From NCBI GenBank assembly GCA_032622095.1, contig CP136066.1:203816978-203880977 (forward strand): 64,000 nucleotides of DNA. The letters run 5' to 3'. This document shows positions 21,170-32,805 of this stretch, piece by piece. The notes under the pieces are model-generated. The model searched no databases, had not been told where the DNA came from, and was given only the letters and a program-made list of their open reading frames with translations. The position numbers and the translations under genes were made by a program. The DNA is from Siphonodentalium dalli. Its lineage: Eukaryota > Mollusca > Scaphopoda > Gadilida > Siphonodentaliidae. How positions within the stretch are numbered: the first letter of the stretch is position 1; each line of letters begins with the position of its first letter.

Positions 21170-21500
21170 TCAGTGAAATCTCAGACTAAGAAGTTGATTA
21201 TAAGATGTTATACCATGTCTTTAATTCAAATTATTATGTCTCAAGGGTCGTCCACTAGTACCAAGTTTCTTCAGGAACATCTAGGAGACGTCAGTCTTGA
21301 TAGATGTTGACAGCAATGAAGGGGAAATGACAAGCTGCGTTTAGCGTGTCCTTGTCTGTTGGTATAGAGTTTAGTGGGGATAAAATGTGGCCAGGCCTGA
21401 AGATATGTGGCCGGACATTTGCTGTGTGATAGCATCACTATAAATTAGATTTCCATTGAGAGATAGCCTGAACATTCTAAAACATCCTAACTCACTCCAG
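21170..21500. repeat. Local duplication, copy 1 (partner 21,955-22,690)
   Basis: AAGTTGATTATAAGATGTTA, TTTCTTCAGGAACATCTAGG and CCTTGTCTGTTGGTATAGAG recur in the same order at 21,970-22,125 and 22,603-22,690. The second copy is split by two TTAA-B elements. Confidence 0.82.
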
Positions 21501-21504
21501 ACCA

Positions 21505-21945
21505 AGTCTGAGTTTAGTGTGCCTGTCATTTGCTAAATGAGGTCCCCAGAGGGTGTTAATTTAGTGATGCTATCCTGCATAGTGGGCTAGCATCACCAAA
21601 TTCACCCTCTGGGGACCTCATTCTGCATGGCCTCATCTGCTATGGGAGACATAGACTCAGATTGAAATTCCCAAATGGTGAATATTGTGATGTACACCCA
21701 TTGGGAACCTCGATTATGCAATGTGTTGGCTTCCAATTTGGGGACATAGAGAAACTAAACTAAAATGGAAATAGAATCATGTGCATAAATTTCTATAGAA
21801 ATTTTATAATAAAGAAACTTTCCAGAGAAGGTGAAGCCTAAGCAGAATGAGGTCCCCAGAGGGTGAATTTAGTGATGCTAGCACGCTATGCAGGATAGAG
21901 TCCCTAAATTTACGCCCTGTGGACCTTATTCTGCAAATGACTGCT
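21505..21945. mobile_element. hAT-A MITE between the two duplicated blocks
   Basis: CAAGTCTGAGTTTAGTGTGC at left. Both hairpins and the GATGTACACCCATTGGGAAC spacer are present. The right end is truncated after TGCAAATGACTG. Confidence 0.83.
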
Positions 21946-22128
21946 CTAGACAATTCAGTGAAATCTCAGACATAAGAAGTTGATTATAAGATCTTAGACC
22001 ATGTCTTTAATTCAAATTATTATGTCTCGAGGACGTTCTATCGTACCAGGTTTCTTCAGGAACCTCTAGGAGACATCAGTCTTGATAGAGTTGACAGCGA
22101 TGAAGTGGAAATGACATGCTGCTTTTAT

Positions 22129-22317
22129 CCCTTCCATGACTGGAGCTTCTTGAAATTTTGCGAAAACCCTGTGCCAATGCATTCTCTTATATATGAGTCT
22201 CCCATAGGGAGCCCAACAATATTTACCTTAACATTGTAAGCCTATGGGAGACTCGCATATACACGAGAATGCACAGGAAATTTAATGCTGCATTAGCGTA
22301 GCTCCCTTCATGAAAGG
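22129..22317. mobile_element. TTAA-B MITE, internally deleted
   Basis: CCCTTCCATGACTGGAGCTT, incomplete hairpins, GTAGCTCCCTTCATGAAAGGG followed by TTTAA. Confidence 0.83.
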
Positions 22318-22370
22318 GTTTAACATTGGTTTATGTATATTGGAACACAAACAGTCAGATTATTTGAACC

Positions 22371-22593
22371 CCTCCAATGGCTGGAGCTTCCTTAAATTTT
22401 GTGAAAACCCTGTGCAAATGTATTCTCTTATATATGGGAGCCTCGCAAATATAAGAGAACACATTGGCATAACAATATTTACCAGTACATTCTCATATAT
22501 ATGTGAGGCTCCTTATGGCGGACTCACATATATAAGAGAATGCACTGGCACAGGATATTTAATGCTGCACCAGCGCAGCTCCTGTCATGAAAG
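22371..22593. mobile_element. TTAA-B MITE
   Basis: CCCCTCCAATGGCTGGAGCT, two shortened hairpins, CAGCTCCTGTCATGAAAGGG followed by CTAA. Confidence 0.83.
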
Positions 22594-22689
22594 GGCTAAT
22601 ATGTCCTTGTCTGTTGCTATAGAGTTTAGCCTGGATGAAATGTGACAGGCTTGAAAATATCGTGCCGGACATTTGCAGGATAGCGGCAC

Positions 22690-22754
22690 TATACATGTAC
22701 ACCCTCTGGGGACCTCATTCTGCAAATGACAGATACACTATTTCAAGGCTTGGC
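22690..22754. mobile_element. hAT-A MITE right end
   Basis: CACCCTCTGGGGACCTCATT...ACTATTTCAAGGCTTGG: the right ~60 bp only. Confidence 0.8.
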
Positions 22755-23170
22755 CACAATGGGATGTCAGGATGATAACTTGATCAATATTCAACACAAT
22801 GTCTTGATATTTGGTATGTGGATCAGATCTGAGAAGCCACCATCTAGTGATATTTGACAGTCAAAGTCAATTTGAAACCAGAGTTCAACGAAATTTTTCA
22901 AGATTTTTTCTAAACAATATCAACTCTCTCAAAAAGTCACCTTTATTTCTGGAGCTGTGGGGTCAGGCCAGTCAGCTAATTTTTATATCATATAATCGCA
23001 AAATGTTTTCAAATATCAAGGCCAAGTTTTCATATATGGCATATTTTGGTACGCCAAAAATATCATGACTTTTGTACCCTGTTGTTACGTTGGGTACATT
23101 GGGTACAAATTAGAAAACATTCAAAACATATTCCCGGAACTACTTTCAGGCTCATCGGTGCACATGGCTA

Positions 23171-23337
23171 CAGTAATGCCCTAAATAATCAACTCCTTTA
23201 CTCGGAAATATGGCTTGTTGCCATTCATCGGAAAACTCTCTGTGAGAGCTTTCCGATGAATGGCAACAAGCCATATTTCGAACTAAATCCTGAAAAGTTA
23301 CCCATAATTCTGCTTATTATTATTTATGGCATTACTG
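23171..23337. mobile_element. TA-hairpin MITE, internally deleted arms
   Basis: CAGTAATGCCCTAAATAATC...GGCATTACTG between TA sites. Most of the AACCACAGCAGAATTATGGG part of the left arm is missing. Confidence 0.88.
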
Positions 23338-23520
23338 TACTTCTGGTTACTTTACCTATTAGTTAATGTTACATTTGTTATTTTTTTTTTTTCTTAGAAA
23401 TCCCAAGGTACCTGGTTACATTGGGTACAAATTAGAAAACATATTCCCAGAAATACTTTCAATCCCAAGGGTACATAGGTGTACACATGGTTACTTCTGG
23501 TTACTTTACCAATCTGTTAA

Positions 23521-23730
23521 CCCTTTCAGTGCCAAGTCCGATTTTTGTATCAACCCATATTTCCTTGATCCCCGCTTTTTTAATTTATTGATTATAATAA
23601 TGTGATACATTGATGGAAAGAGCTCTTAGAGCTCTTTCCATCAATGTATCACATTATTATAATATATAAATTTCAAAAATGATCAAGGAAATATGGGTTG
23701 ATACAAAAATCGAACTTGGCACTGAAAGGG
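23521..23730. mobile_element. TTAA-C-like MITE, full palindrome
   Basis: TTAA 23517-23520 and 23731-23734. CCCTTTCAGTGCCAAGTCCG and its complement, with arms meeting at AGAGCTCTTAGAGCTCT. It has no GCATTCTC hairpin, only one long inverted repeat. Confidence 0.88.
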
Positions 23731-24040
23731 TTAATGTTACCCAATGTAACCAGGTACTTGGGATTTATAAAAAAAACTAACTAAAAGTACCCAATAACAT
23801 TAACTAATAGGTAAAGAAACCAGAAGTAACCATGTGCACCCTGTGTACCAATTAATTCAGAAAATGTTTTCTAAGTTTCTATATATGTACTTGGGACACA
23901 AAATCAATACAGGAAGTGAAGCGGACTCAAGCCGATCTCGAAAAGATAAATGTTTCATGATAAACATCATTTATCTGATATATGGCTTGTCACTGTTAAA
24001 AAATGGCAAGTGGAAATTCTAGTTTTCACCTAACAAACTA

Positions 24041-24253
24041 CAGTAATGCTCTAAGTAATCGACTTCTTAACCACAGCAGAATTATGGGTAACTTTTCAGG
24101 ATTTAGTCGGAAATATGGCTTGATGCCATTCATTGGAAAGCTCTCCCCGAGAGCTTTCCGATGAATGCAACAAGCCATATTTCCAACCTAAATCCTGAAA
24201 AGTTACCCATAATTATGTTGTGGTTAAGAGGTCGATTAATTAGAGCATTACTG
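24041..24253. mobile_element. TA-hairpin MITE
   Basis: CAGTAATGCTCTAAGTAATC...TTAGAGCATTACTG with flanking TA. Loop CTCTCCCCGAGAG. Confidence 0.92.
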
Positions 24254-24304
24254 TATAATCCTTCCTGATATATTGCGAATCCTAATATACAATACAGTAG
24301 TGGA

Positions 24305-24500
24305 AACTCTCAATTTGCAGAATGAGTTCCCAGAGTGTGCTTTTTGTGATGGTATCCCACACGGCATGCTAGTATGTTTTTAAATTCGCTACATTGAACT
24401 TTTAGGTGTAGGTAACTTTTTTTTAGGGCCGATCTCATCGGCCCTGGCACTCTACAGACCGTAAATTAGGGCAGATGAGATCGGCCCCTGGCACTGAGTG
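24305..24500. mobile_element. Fragments of hAT-A and TTAA-C elements
   Basis: A decayed hAT-A half hairpin (CAGAATGAGTTCCCAGAGTG) is followed by two TTAA-C right-end motifs (GGGCCGATCTCATCGGCCCT and GATGAGATCGGCCCCTGGCA). Confidence 0.65.
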
Positions 24501-24502
24501 TA

Positions 24503-24617
24503 CAGTAATGCCCTAAATAATTGACTCCTTAACCACAGCAGAATTATGGGTAACTTTTCAGGATTTAGTCGGAAATATGGCTTTTTGCCATTCGACGGAA
24601 AGCTCTGTGAGAGCTAC
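24503..24617. mobile_element. TA-hairpin MITE, left half only
   Basis: CAGTAATGCCCTAAATAATT to CGGAAAGCTCTGTGAGAGCT. The second arm is replaced by unrelated sequence. Confidence 0.85.
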
Positions 24618-26189
24618 TTGTGGTAGGAGGAAGCAGCTGACTACTGATTCCATATTACAATCACATTACGCTTCATTTTCACTTTATGCAACTAAAATCT
24701 TTAAGAAATGCCCTGTAACCATCAGACGAAACCACATTAAGCTGATCAAATGGGCTGCGAAATCAATTGTTGAGAGACGTAAATTCACTTGTTTATGGAC
24801 CAATCATGTTAGTTCATAGTTGTATGTCGCTAATCTTCTTGATAAAAGTAATCAGTTTCGTAGTAACTCAATCACTGGATGCTTAAACATTCATCAAACA
24901 TACTTCCTGATTACATTCACCAGCTTTAGATGTTATACATAGATACATATAATTCATCCCTGTAGATCCATTGTTAAGTAAGAAGAAACAAATCTACAAT
25001 TCTATTGTAAGTGACAAACAATAGGCCATTAAGGGGTTCCCACGCCTGAGCTATGTCAGTAAGTGGAACGTTTTGATGGACTTACACCTACAGGTCTTAC
25101 TTAAGAGTTCATGTATGTTGAATTAAAGCTCAATACGTATGAAAATGTTGGTAAAAACATACCAAAATAATTTTAAAAATAAAATAAATTTTGGTCATAA
25201 TATAAAAAATTGAAATAAAACATCCAATCAGGGCCATTTATTTCAATGCGGCGGCGTCTGGGACTCAAATATTATACGCCGTATGCCGAGCCTAATATTG
25301 ATCTCACTTTGCATCACATGACACCATATCCGACCACTAAGCATCCTGTAACGTATTTATTATGTAATTGGACAAACTCCATTTGCATATCATTTTAATT
25401 GATCGTCACTGTAATAAATTTAAATTGGTAAGTTAATTGTGTCGTCTATGGCCATTAACTTATGTAACGTCACATTGACGCACCATGAGCGTTGAACGTC
25501 AACGCATTGAGTCAATGGCTAATCACGATATGTAGGACAACTTGTTGAGTTTGATAGTTTATTTATGAGTCTTTAGAATTCCTCAAACATATCGTATGGT
25601 TTTGGTACTTGGTACTACATATGTCTTTAAATTCGTAGAAAATTATTTCCGACAGATATCCCCTTTATGGGCACCAAAATATGCAAAAATATCCCCGAGG
25701 CGACAAAATTTCTGAAAAACAAGATGGTGGATAAGCACCTAATATTGATTTCATATGGGGTCACTGACCTAATATGGGTTCATATACCGTCACTATTTAT
25801 CAACACTGATTGGCTTATCGCAAGAGCTGACATAACAATATTTTATATTGGCCTAAGATGAACAAACAGAATAACCTGACAAATATTTGTGAAGGTGTCT
25901 TCAATAATGAGACCTTATACCACTTTACAAGGTGTTCCCTGGTGAAATGATAGAGTTTTCGTGGTACGATCAAATCCCATAACCCCTGAAGTGGCGGGAG
26001 GATAACGACCCATTATTTCTATAATAGCCAGTCAGTTTGATGAATCACACGAACATGGACAGACAGGGAAGTAATGAATTAGTGGCTATAAAAACACACG
26101 CAATACGTTAACTTTCATTCATACAGTGACCCTGACAAAAAAATGTCCCTGCCGCCCCCCCCCAGAGGTGGCCATTTATTGAACTTATT
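24618..26189. other. No recognised gene; one dispersed-repeat similarity
   Basis: About 1.57 kb. The part 25,110-25,260 (GTAAAAACATACCAAAATAA, GGCCATTTATTTCAATG) resembles 37,610-37,780. The rest is unassigned. The short plus frame at 24,577-24,819 begins inside a MITE and matches nothing I know. Confidence 0.5.
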
Positions 26190-26868
26190 AAATGAACAGG
26201 GAACTACTCGTCAATGAATATGTGGTAAAGAAAGGGCGAATTATGTTAACCCTTCTATGACTTCCTGTAGGGAGCCCCATACAGGTGGCAGCTTGTATTA
26301 CTGAGTGTCGATCGTCTGCTCATGTCTGTGAGGGACTCCATAAGGGTAGTTTAACACTTCCTCGTCAATGAATATGTGGTAAAGAAAGGGCGAATTATGT
26401 TAACCCTTCTATGACTTCCCGTAGGGAGCCCCATACAGGTGGCAGCTTGTATTACTGAGTGTCGTCTGCTCATGTCTGTGAGGGGCTCCATAAGGGTAGT
26501 TTAACCCTTCCTCGTCAATGAATATGTGGTAAAGAAAGGGAGAATTATGTTAACCCTTCTATGACTTCCTGTAGGGAGCCCCATACAGGTGGCAGCTTGT
26601 ATTACTGAGTGTTGTCTGGTCATGTCTGTGAGGGGCTCCATAAGGGTAGTTTAACCCTTCCTCGTCAATGAATATGTGGTAAAGAAAGGGCGAATTATGT
26701 TAACCTTTCTATGACTTCCTGTAGGGAGCCCCATACAGGTGGCAGCTTGTATTACTGAGTGTCGTCTGCTCATGTCTGTGAGGGGCTCCATAAGGGTAGT
26801 TTTACCCTTCCTCGTCAATGAATATGTGGTAAAGAAAGGGCGAATTATGTTAACCCTTCTATGACCCG
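26190..26868. repeat. ~150-bp tandem repeat made of TTAA-type MITE pieces, 4-5 copies
   Basis: The repeating order is TTAACCCTTCTATGACTTCC, GAGCCCCATACAGGTGGCAG, CTGCTCATGTCTGTGAGGGG, TTAACCCTTCCTCGTCAATG, ATGTGGTAAAGAAAGGGCGA. Starts of TTAACCC at 26,246, 26,400, 26,550, 26,700 and 26,850 give periods of 154 and then 150. The ends resemble TTAA-B and TTAA-E. Confidence 0.92.
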
Positions 26869-27087
26869 AGCTTTCTGAAATTTTGCAGAAACCCTGTGCC
26901 AATGCATTCTCTTATATATGCGAGTCTCCCATAGGAAGAAATATATATATAAGAATATACATTGGCCTAACATTATTTATCTTGAACTTGTAAGCCAGTA
27001 CTCCCTATGGGAGATTCTCATATTTTAGAGAATGCACTGGCACAGTGTCTTTAATGCTGCACCAGTCCTACTCCCATCATGAAAGGC
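26853..27087. mobile_element. TTAA-B MITE
   Basis: TTAA 26849-26852 and 27088-27091. Two diverged hairpins around CATTATTTATCTTGAACTTG. It begins at the TTAA where the tandem repeat ends. Confidence 0.85.
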
Positions 27088-27091
27088 TTAA

Positions 27092-27209
27092 TTGGCGAGA
27101 AATGTTCAGATAATAAGTTCAACAAACAGCCTATGGCTGTTTATTGAATTTATTATCTGATAATTTCCTAAGGGAACTACTTGTCAATGAATATGAAGTA
27201 ATGAAAGGA
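27092..27209. mobile_element. TTAA-E MITE, short form
   Basis: Starts at the TTAA shared with its left neighbour. GTTCAGATAATAAGTTCAAC, ACTACTTGTCAATGAATATG, ATGAAAGGA then TTAA (27210-27213). Confidence 0.7.
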
Positions 27210-27331
27210 TTAAATTGATGTGAAGCGCTCCGGTAGTGATCAAATAACAACAGACAAAAATCTTGCTCAAAGTTATTTTTACAAATATTATTTCCAAATT
27301 AACAACACACATCCTCATTCTTATATCTTAA

Positions 27332-27703
27332 CCCTTTACTCAACAAACTGGCCAAAAACGCCCAAATAAAGCTTCAACAGCCTAAATTATCTTCGGTCTG
27401 TCTCAATAACACCATACAAATATGGATATCATTGGAACCGGTTCATTGACCACATTGTGATGGTTACAGTTATGCCCTGTGCCAATGCATTCTCTTATAT
27501 ATGCGAGTCGACCATAGGTCGCCTCGCATATATAAGAGAATGCATTGGCCTAAAAAAATCTTTTTTTAACACTTTTTACCATTTTTTCTTATAATATTTT
27601 CTACATTCTTTGACAATTTGATCATTTTTAATATGTGTTAAGCCAATGCATTCTCTTATATAAGAGAATGCATTGGCACAGGGCCGTTCTGTTGGGTAAA
27701 GGG
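27332..27703. mobile_element. TTAA-A MITE, reversed
   Basis: TTAA 27328-27331 and 27704-27707. CCCTTTACTCAACAAACTGG, complete first hairpin, AT-rich spacer, a second hairpin reduced to its outer arms, CTGTTGGGTAAAGGG. Confidence 0.91.
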
Positions 27704-27707
27704 TTAA

Positions 27708-28205
27708 TTGAATGCAGTGACTCTTGGTGGTGAAATCATTTGCGTTATTTTATTGCCGATAGTTGCGTCCCGAATCGAGATGTAAATATATACATTTGAA
27801 TGTTGTTCAAATGATGTTTTCTATGGAGTTGCATGGTCAATTTGTTTGAGATTTTTGGTGATGTTAGTAAAATTATACATTTCTCCAGTTGGCAAAACAC
27901 CTGAGTAATAGCTTATCATTTCCACCAACCCAAACAATCCATGATATGTCTTTAATTAGGTTAATTGCATTCTGTAATACAAGTCATAACATTTTACTGC
28001 CGTTTATTGCAGTTTCATCCAGTGTTTCATCAGGAAATTCTCAAGAAATTATTGCAGGTCTTCTGCCATCCTATTAGGACTGGCATTCAAGGTTGTTCCA
28101 TATACCACTATTTAACGAAATTGAAAAAGGTTAGATAAATTAGTGTGTTATATATAGTTGTCCATTAAAGTCAACCATGCCTTTGCAGATTGATCAGTAA
28201 ACACA
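27708..28205. other. No recognised feature
   Basis: About 500 bp; only short frames. Confidence 0.5.
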
Positions 28206-28207
28206 GA

Positions 28208-28713
28208 AAGCTTCAATTTAGTGTGTCTGACATTTGCAGAATGAGGTCCCCAGAAGGTGAATTTAGTGACACTATCCCGCACAGCGGGCAAGCATCACCA
28301 AATTCACCATCTGGGGATCTCATCCTGCTTAGGTCTCATCTTCTGGGAAGTTTCTTTTGTCCGAAATTAACATTGTTTTTAGTTAACTTCATCTTCTGGG
28401 AAGTATCTTTTGTCTAAAATTAACATTGTTTTAGTTAACTTTTTTCACTTCTGGTAATTTTCTGTATCCCCTAATTTGCAGAAGATAAAATGCATAATTG
28501 AGGTGACTAATGGGTGACCATCACCAACTTCAACTGGGGAACTTTTTAATCTGATCCTAGGTCTCCCATAGCAGTTGAGGCCTATAAGCAGAATGAGGTG
28601 CCCAGAGGGTGAATTTGGTTATGCTAGCAATACCATGTTGGATAGCATCACTAAATTCACCCTCTGGTGACCATTTTTCTGCAAATGACAGACAAACTAT
28701 TTGCAGGTTTGGA
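28208..28713. mobile_element. hAT-A MITE
   Basis: Diverged left end (CTTCAATTTAGTGTGTCTGA), two hairpins, a spacer containing a ~50-bp internal duplication (CATCTTCTGGGAAGTTTCTT twice), right end CAAACTATTTGCAGGTTTG. Confidence 0.85.
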
Positions 28714-29187
28714 CGAGGCAATTAACATGTGGGGGTCACTGACACCCTTAATGAGGATTAGTAATCAAACCTCATTTAGCAAAATGTTCACATAACACAC
28801 GAGACGTCACGAGTACAGATAATCATGTCACGATGCTCATAATGATTGGCTAATGGCAGTCACATGATACCATGCATTATTGAACGTTATGTTTAGAACA
28901 TCCTTCTGAGACATCTACTTTACTTCATCAACTTGCAATCAAAGGATAAATATGTGATGGTTCAGTCAGCACCCTTTCCACAGTTCTAAATAAAACTAGA
29001 GGTATGACTGTCCCAATGGGATTAAGGATACACCCCCCCCCATGTTTTTAAAACACTAAGATGTAAACATTAAGTTATAATAATAAAATAACAGATTCCC
29101 ATTGTAGGTGCAAGTCCTAATCCTAAACCCATTGACCAAAAAATGTAGGAGTAAAAGCTCGGACAAAATTATGCATGTTACAAAAAT
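28714..29187. other. No recognised feature
   Basis: About 470 bp, with a poly-C run near 29,030. Confidence 0.5.
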
Positions 29188-29485
29188 GTTCTAAGTCGAA
29201 AAAAGGGAATAACTCCACCAAAAAAATTCAGACAGACATCACAATCGCAGGTGCACAGGTTCCCATGGTACTGAATATCTTGTGCAAAGTTTAAACAAAA
29301 TTGACCTCAAAATGTAGGAATAAAAGCTCAAACAAAATTTTGAAGGTTGCGAAAAAAGTTGAAAAAGGGGGATAACTCCACCAAAATCACCACCATAATC
29401 GCGGATGCACAGGTTCACACAGACGGACAGTCGAGCTGATTCCAGTATACCACCCACATCTTTGTTGCCAGGGGGGGGGGGGGGG
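29188..29485. repeat. Dispersed bivalve-type repeat with two internal ~150 bp units
   Basis: GGGAATAACTCCACCAAA and GGGGGATAACTCCACCAAAA mark two units, each followed by AATCGCnGnTGCACAGGTTC. It ends CGGACAGTCGAGCTGATTCC AGTATACC and a poly-G run. The fragment at 9,645-9,830 is related. Confidence 0.7.
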
Positions 29486-29814
29486 GTATAATTAGACTCT
29501 CGAAAAGGTTACGCATTACAGAGTCTAAAGAAATTAGTAGGGAATTCCATTACCACATACAAGCATTACGTCAATGTCAGCCTCAAGTAAAATATCTAAA
29601 ATTATGATTGTTATTCTTTCCTACATGTCCTGACTATTGTCCATCCATTTGCATGAAAAGGTTGGACTCTAAATCTTACACTTAAACTGCTGGCAAATTT
29701 GAATTCTCTGTGTTTTGGGGACCCCCAGTCCGATCTATACATAAGTACACATACGCTCTTTGTATATCTGCTCTCACGAAGGTTGGTAAGGAAAGGGAAT
29801 TATAAATGAAAGTG

Positions 29815-32805
29815 TCAATGACACGGTAGCTCAACTTAGGTAGGGGAATAATTTAATGGTCGACAAAAAATGGAGGAATAGGAAAAGTGCTAATTGAAAT
29901 GTCTAAGTAAGACTAGATGTACATGTCAATATCAACAGTCATAACAGGTTTCATAATGATCGGATCAGGGATGTGGTGATTATGGTGTGCCAAAGGATTT
30001 ATTGATGCAAAGAGTAAATTCTAAAATGGCCACCGGCAGCCATGTTTTTTTCCGAATTACCCCAAAATGACTTGTTCCCATCTACAGCCTTTACAAATCT
30101 CATAATGATCTGATCAAAGGTATGACCTGTAGCCTGTGCCAATGGATTTAGTCATGCAAAGAGTAAAATCCAAGATGGCTGCTGGTGGCCATGTTTTTCG
30201 GCTGAACGACCCCAAAATGACTCGTTTCCCATCTAAATGTCATTGTTAACATTAGGGCTGGACGATATTAACGAAAATAAAAACCGCGATTTTTGGAAAT
30301 GAAAACCGCGGTTAACGATATAATCGCGTTTTTTTAAAACATCAGATATTAGTAACTTAAACAGTTTCTCACTGTTCGCTAGAATCACATCATTGTCATT
30401 AATTTTGACAAGTTGACGTCAATAATAACAAACACAACCTTTCAACCAGTGACAACCTCATGCTCGATCGATATTCGGAATGAAAAGTAAATTCACCGGT
30501 TAAATTCCGCTATTCGGACAATTTCTTTCCGGTGACTTGACAAATTCTGGTATCTACCGATAATTAATAATAATTTTTTATCTAGTCTATGCCAAAACTA
30601 AAAGTGTTCTATACTATATATAGTATCCTTTTCTAACTCGGTATATTCAACTATGTTGAGCAAATACATATGTTGTTCCTGATGACACTTGCGTCGCTTG
30701 ACAAATGGAATATGGTTTACCGTCAAGACAAATTTTAGCGAAGTCCACACACACGTAGTACATAACTTTTGGAATTCGGCCAAGCAAGGACACCATGTAT
30801 TTTGGGCGGGTTTGAAGCCCTAATTCTATAATATTGGTTTTAACCAATCGCCGTGAGTGGTTTCTTCTAGACGAGAAGGGGGCGGTATCTTCGCTCATTT
30901 ACTATTTTGATTGACGGTGCATGTGCATCATTGTACTGAAGGAAGAGGCATGGCAAAACTGACATTCATATTGATCTATCACCCGATCAGTCGTCAATTC
31001 ATTTGGTGAATTCTCTTGTAATAAAAAGTACGCAGGGAAGTCGGAGGGTTTGTGTAATATTGTAAGCGAAAGGGGAACGTATTCGGGGTTTTCATATCCC
31101 CCTAATTTTGTTAGTCGTCCTAAACGTTGTTTACTATGATTATTGAATATTGAAAAAGTCAGGACACGGGGATTTAGTTGGAATTTTAAACTTAAATAAC
31201 TCTATTTAGGCTTGAGTTAAACTATTTGTTTGTATACGCTTATGATGGTCTGGCACCCTCTAATTGCCGACGATATTACGATTATTTTAGTTTAGACGAT
31301 ATTACTGACGATATTGAAATATTAACCGGGTATTGACGATTAATCGGGAAACCGCCCAGCACTAGTTAACATACATGACAAATTTCATGAAGTTCCAACA
31401 AAAGCTACGACCTGTAGCCCGCACCAAAGGATTTATTCATGCAAAGAGTAAAATCCAATATGGCTGCTGGCGGACATGTTTTTTAGCCAAACGACCCCAA
31501 AATGACTCGTTCCCATCTACATGTTAATATTAACATCCATGATAAATATCATGATGATCAGACAAACAGTACGACCTGTAGCCCGCGCCAATGGATTGAA
31601 TTTTGAAATCCAAGATGGCTGCCAGCGGCCATGTTTTTTGGCCGTATGACCCCAAAATGACTCGTTCCCATATACATGTCAATATCAATATTCATGACAA
31701 ATTTCATAAAGGTCAGACCAAAGGTAAGACCTGTAACCCGCGCCAAAGGATTTAGTCATGTAAAGAGTAAAATCCAAGATGGCTGCTGGCGGCCATGTTT
31801 TTTGGCCGAACGACCCCAAAATCACTCGTTCCCATCTACATGTCATTGTTAACATCCATGACAAATTTCATGAAGTTCTGACCAAAGCTACAACCTGTAG
31901 CCCGCTCCAAAGAATTTAGTCATGCAAAGAGTAAAATCCAAGATGGCTGCTGGCGGCCATGTTTTTTGGCTGAACGACCCCAAAATGACTCGTTCCCATC
32001 TACATGTCAATATTAACATCCATGACAAATTTCATGATGATCAGACGAACAGCACGACCTGTAGCCCGCGCCAATGGATTGAATTTTGAAATCCAAAATG
32101 GCCACCAGCGGCCATGTTTTTTGGCCGAATGACCCCAAAATGACTCGTTTCCATCTACATGTCAATGTCAACATTCATGATAAAATTCATAAAGATCAGA
32201 CCATAGGTACGACCTGTAGCCCGCGCCAAAGGATTTAGTCATGCAAAGAGTAAAATCCATGATGGCTGCTGGCGGCCATGTTTTTTGGCCGAACATTGCG
32301 AACAACCCCAAAATCACTCGTTCCCATCTAAATGTCATTGTTAATATCCGTGACAAATTTCATGAAGTTCCGATCAAAACTACGACCTGTAGCTGCGCCA
32401 AATGATTTAGTCAAGCAAAGAGTAAAATCCAAGATGGCTGCTGACGGCCATGTTTTTTGGCCGAACGACCCCAAAATGACTCGTTCCCATCTACATGTCA
32501 ATAGTAACATCCATGACAAATTTCATGATGATCAAACGAACAGTACGACCTGTAGCCCGCGCCAATGGATTGAATTTTGAAATCCAAGATGGCCACCAGC
32601 GGCCATGTTTTTTGGCCGAATGACCCCCAAAATGACTCGTTCCCATCTACATGTCAATGTCAACATTCATGCAAAATTTCATAAAGATAAGACCAAAGGT
32701 ACGACCTGTAGCCCGCGCTAAAGGAAATTGTTGACGGACACACGGACGACGGACGCTAAGCCATGGCAATAGCTCAAACTTACAAAAGTAAGTTGAGCTA
32801 ATAAA
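29815..32805. repeat. Complex repeat (~3 kb): diverged ~155-bp tandem units between short inverted ends
   Basis: Starts near GGTAGCTCAACTTAGG and ends AAGTAAGTTGAGCTAA. Between them lie many ~150-165 bp units: CATGACAAATTTCATGAAGT, ACGACCTGTAGCCCGCGCCA, ATGCAAAGAGTAAAATCCAA, GATGGCTGCTGGCGGCCATG, CCCAAAATGACTCGTTCCCA. The last unit is followed by GACGGACACACGGACGACGG. I recall this layout as common in bivalve genomes. It is split by the hAT-like element at 30,253-31,364. The frames inside are repeat artefacts. Confidence 0.8.
30253..31364. mobile_element. hAT-like element (1,112 bp) inside the complex repeat
   Basis: TAGGGCTGGACGATATTAAC at left and CGCCCAGCACTA at right, with a perfect 8-bp duplication GTTAACAT at 30245-30252 and 31365-31372. 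An 8-bp duplication and TAGGGCTG-type ends are typical of hAT elements. Overlapping minus frames at 30,598-30,898 (for example GLQTRPKYMVSLLG) match no transposase I know. It looks non-autonomous. Confidence 0.88.

Larger units (their letters stand above)
23060..23880. repeat. Inverted-repeat region hosting two MITEs
   Basis: GGTTACATTGGGTACAAATT and TACTTTACCTATTAGTTAAT on the left reappear reverse-complemented on the right (ACCCAATGTAACCAGGTACT, ATTAACTAATAGGTAAAG). The TA-hairpin element at 23,171-23,337 and the TTAA-C-like element at 23,521-23,730 sit inside it. Confidence 0.65.

Noticed and set aside
30598-30898. Possible hAT transposase fragment inside the 30.3-31.4 kb element
   Set aside because: Overlapping short frames without any BED or hATC motif that I can recognise. 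Not called as a gene.
32332-32580. Frames such as KMAADGHVFWPNDPKMTRSH in the 30-32.7 kb repeat
   Set aside because: They recur in each ~155-bp unit with different disruptions; non-coding repeat units.
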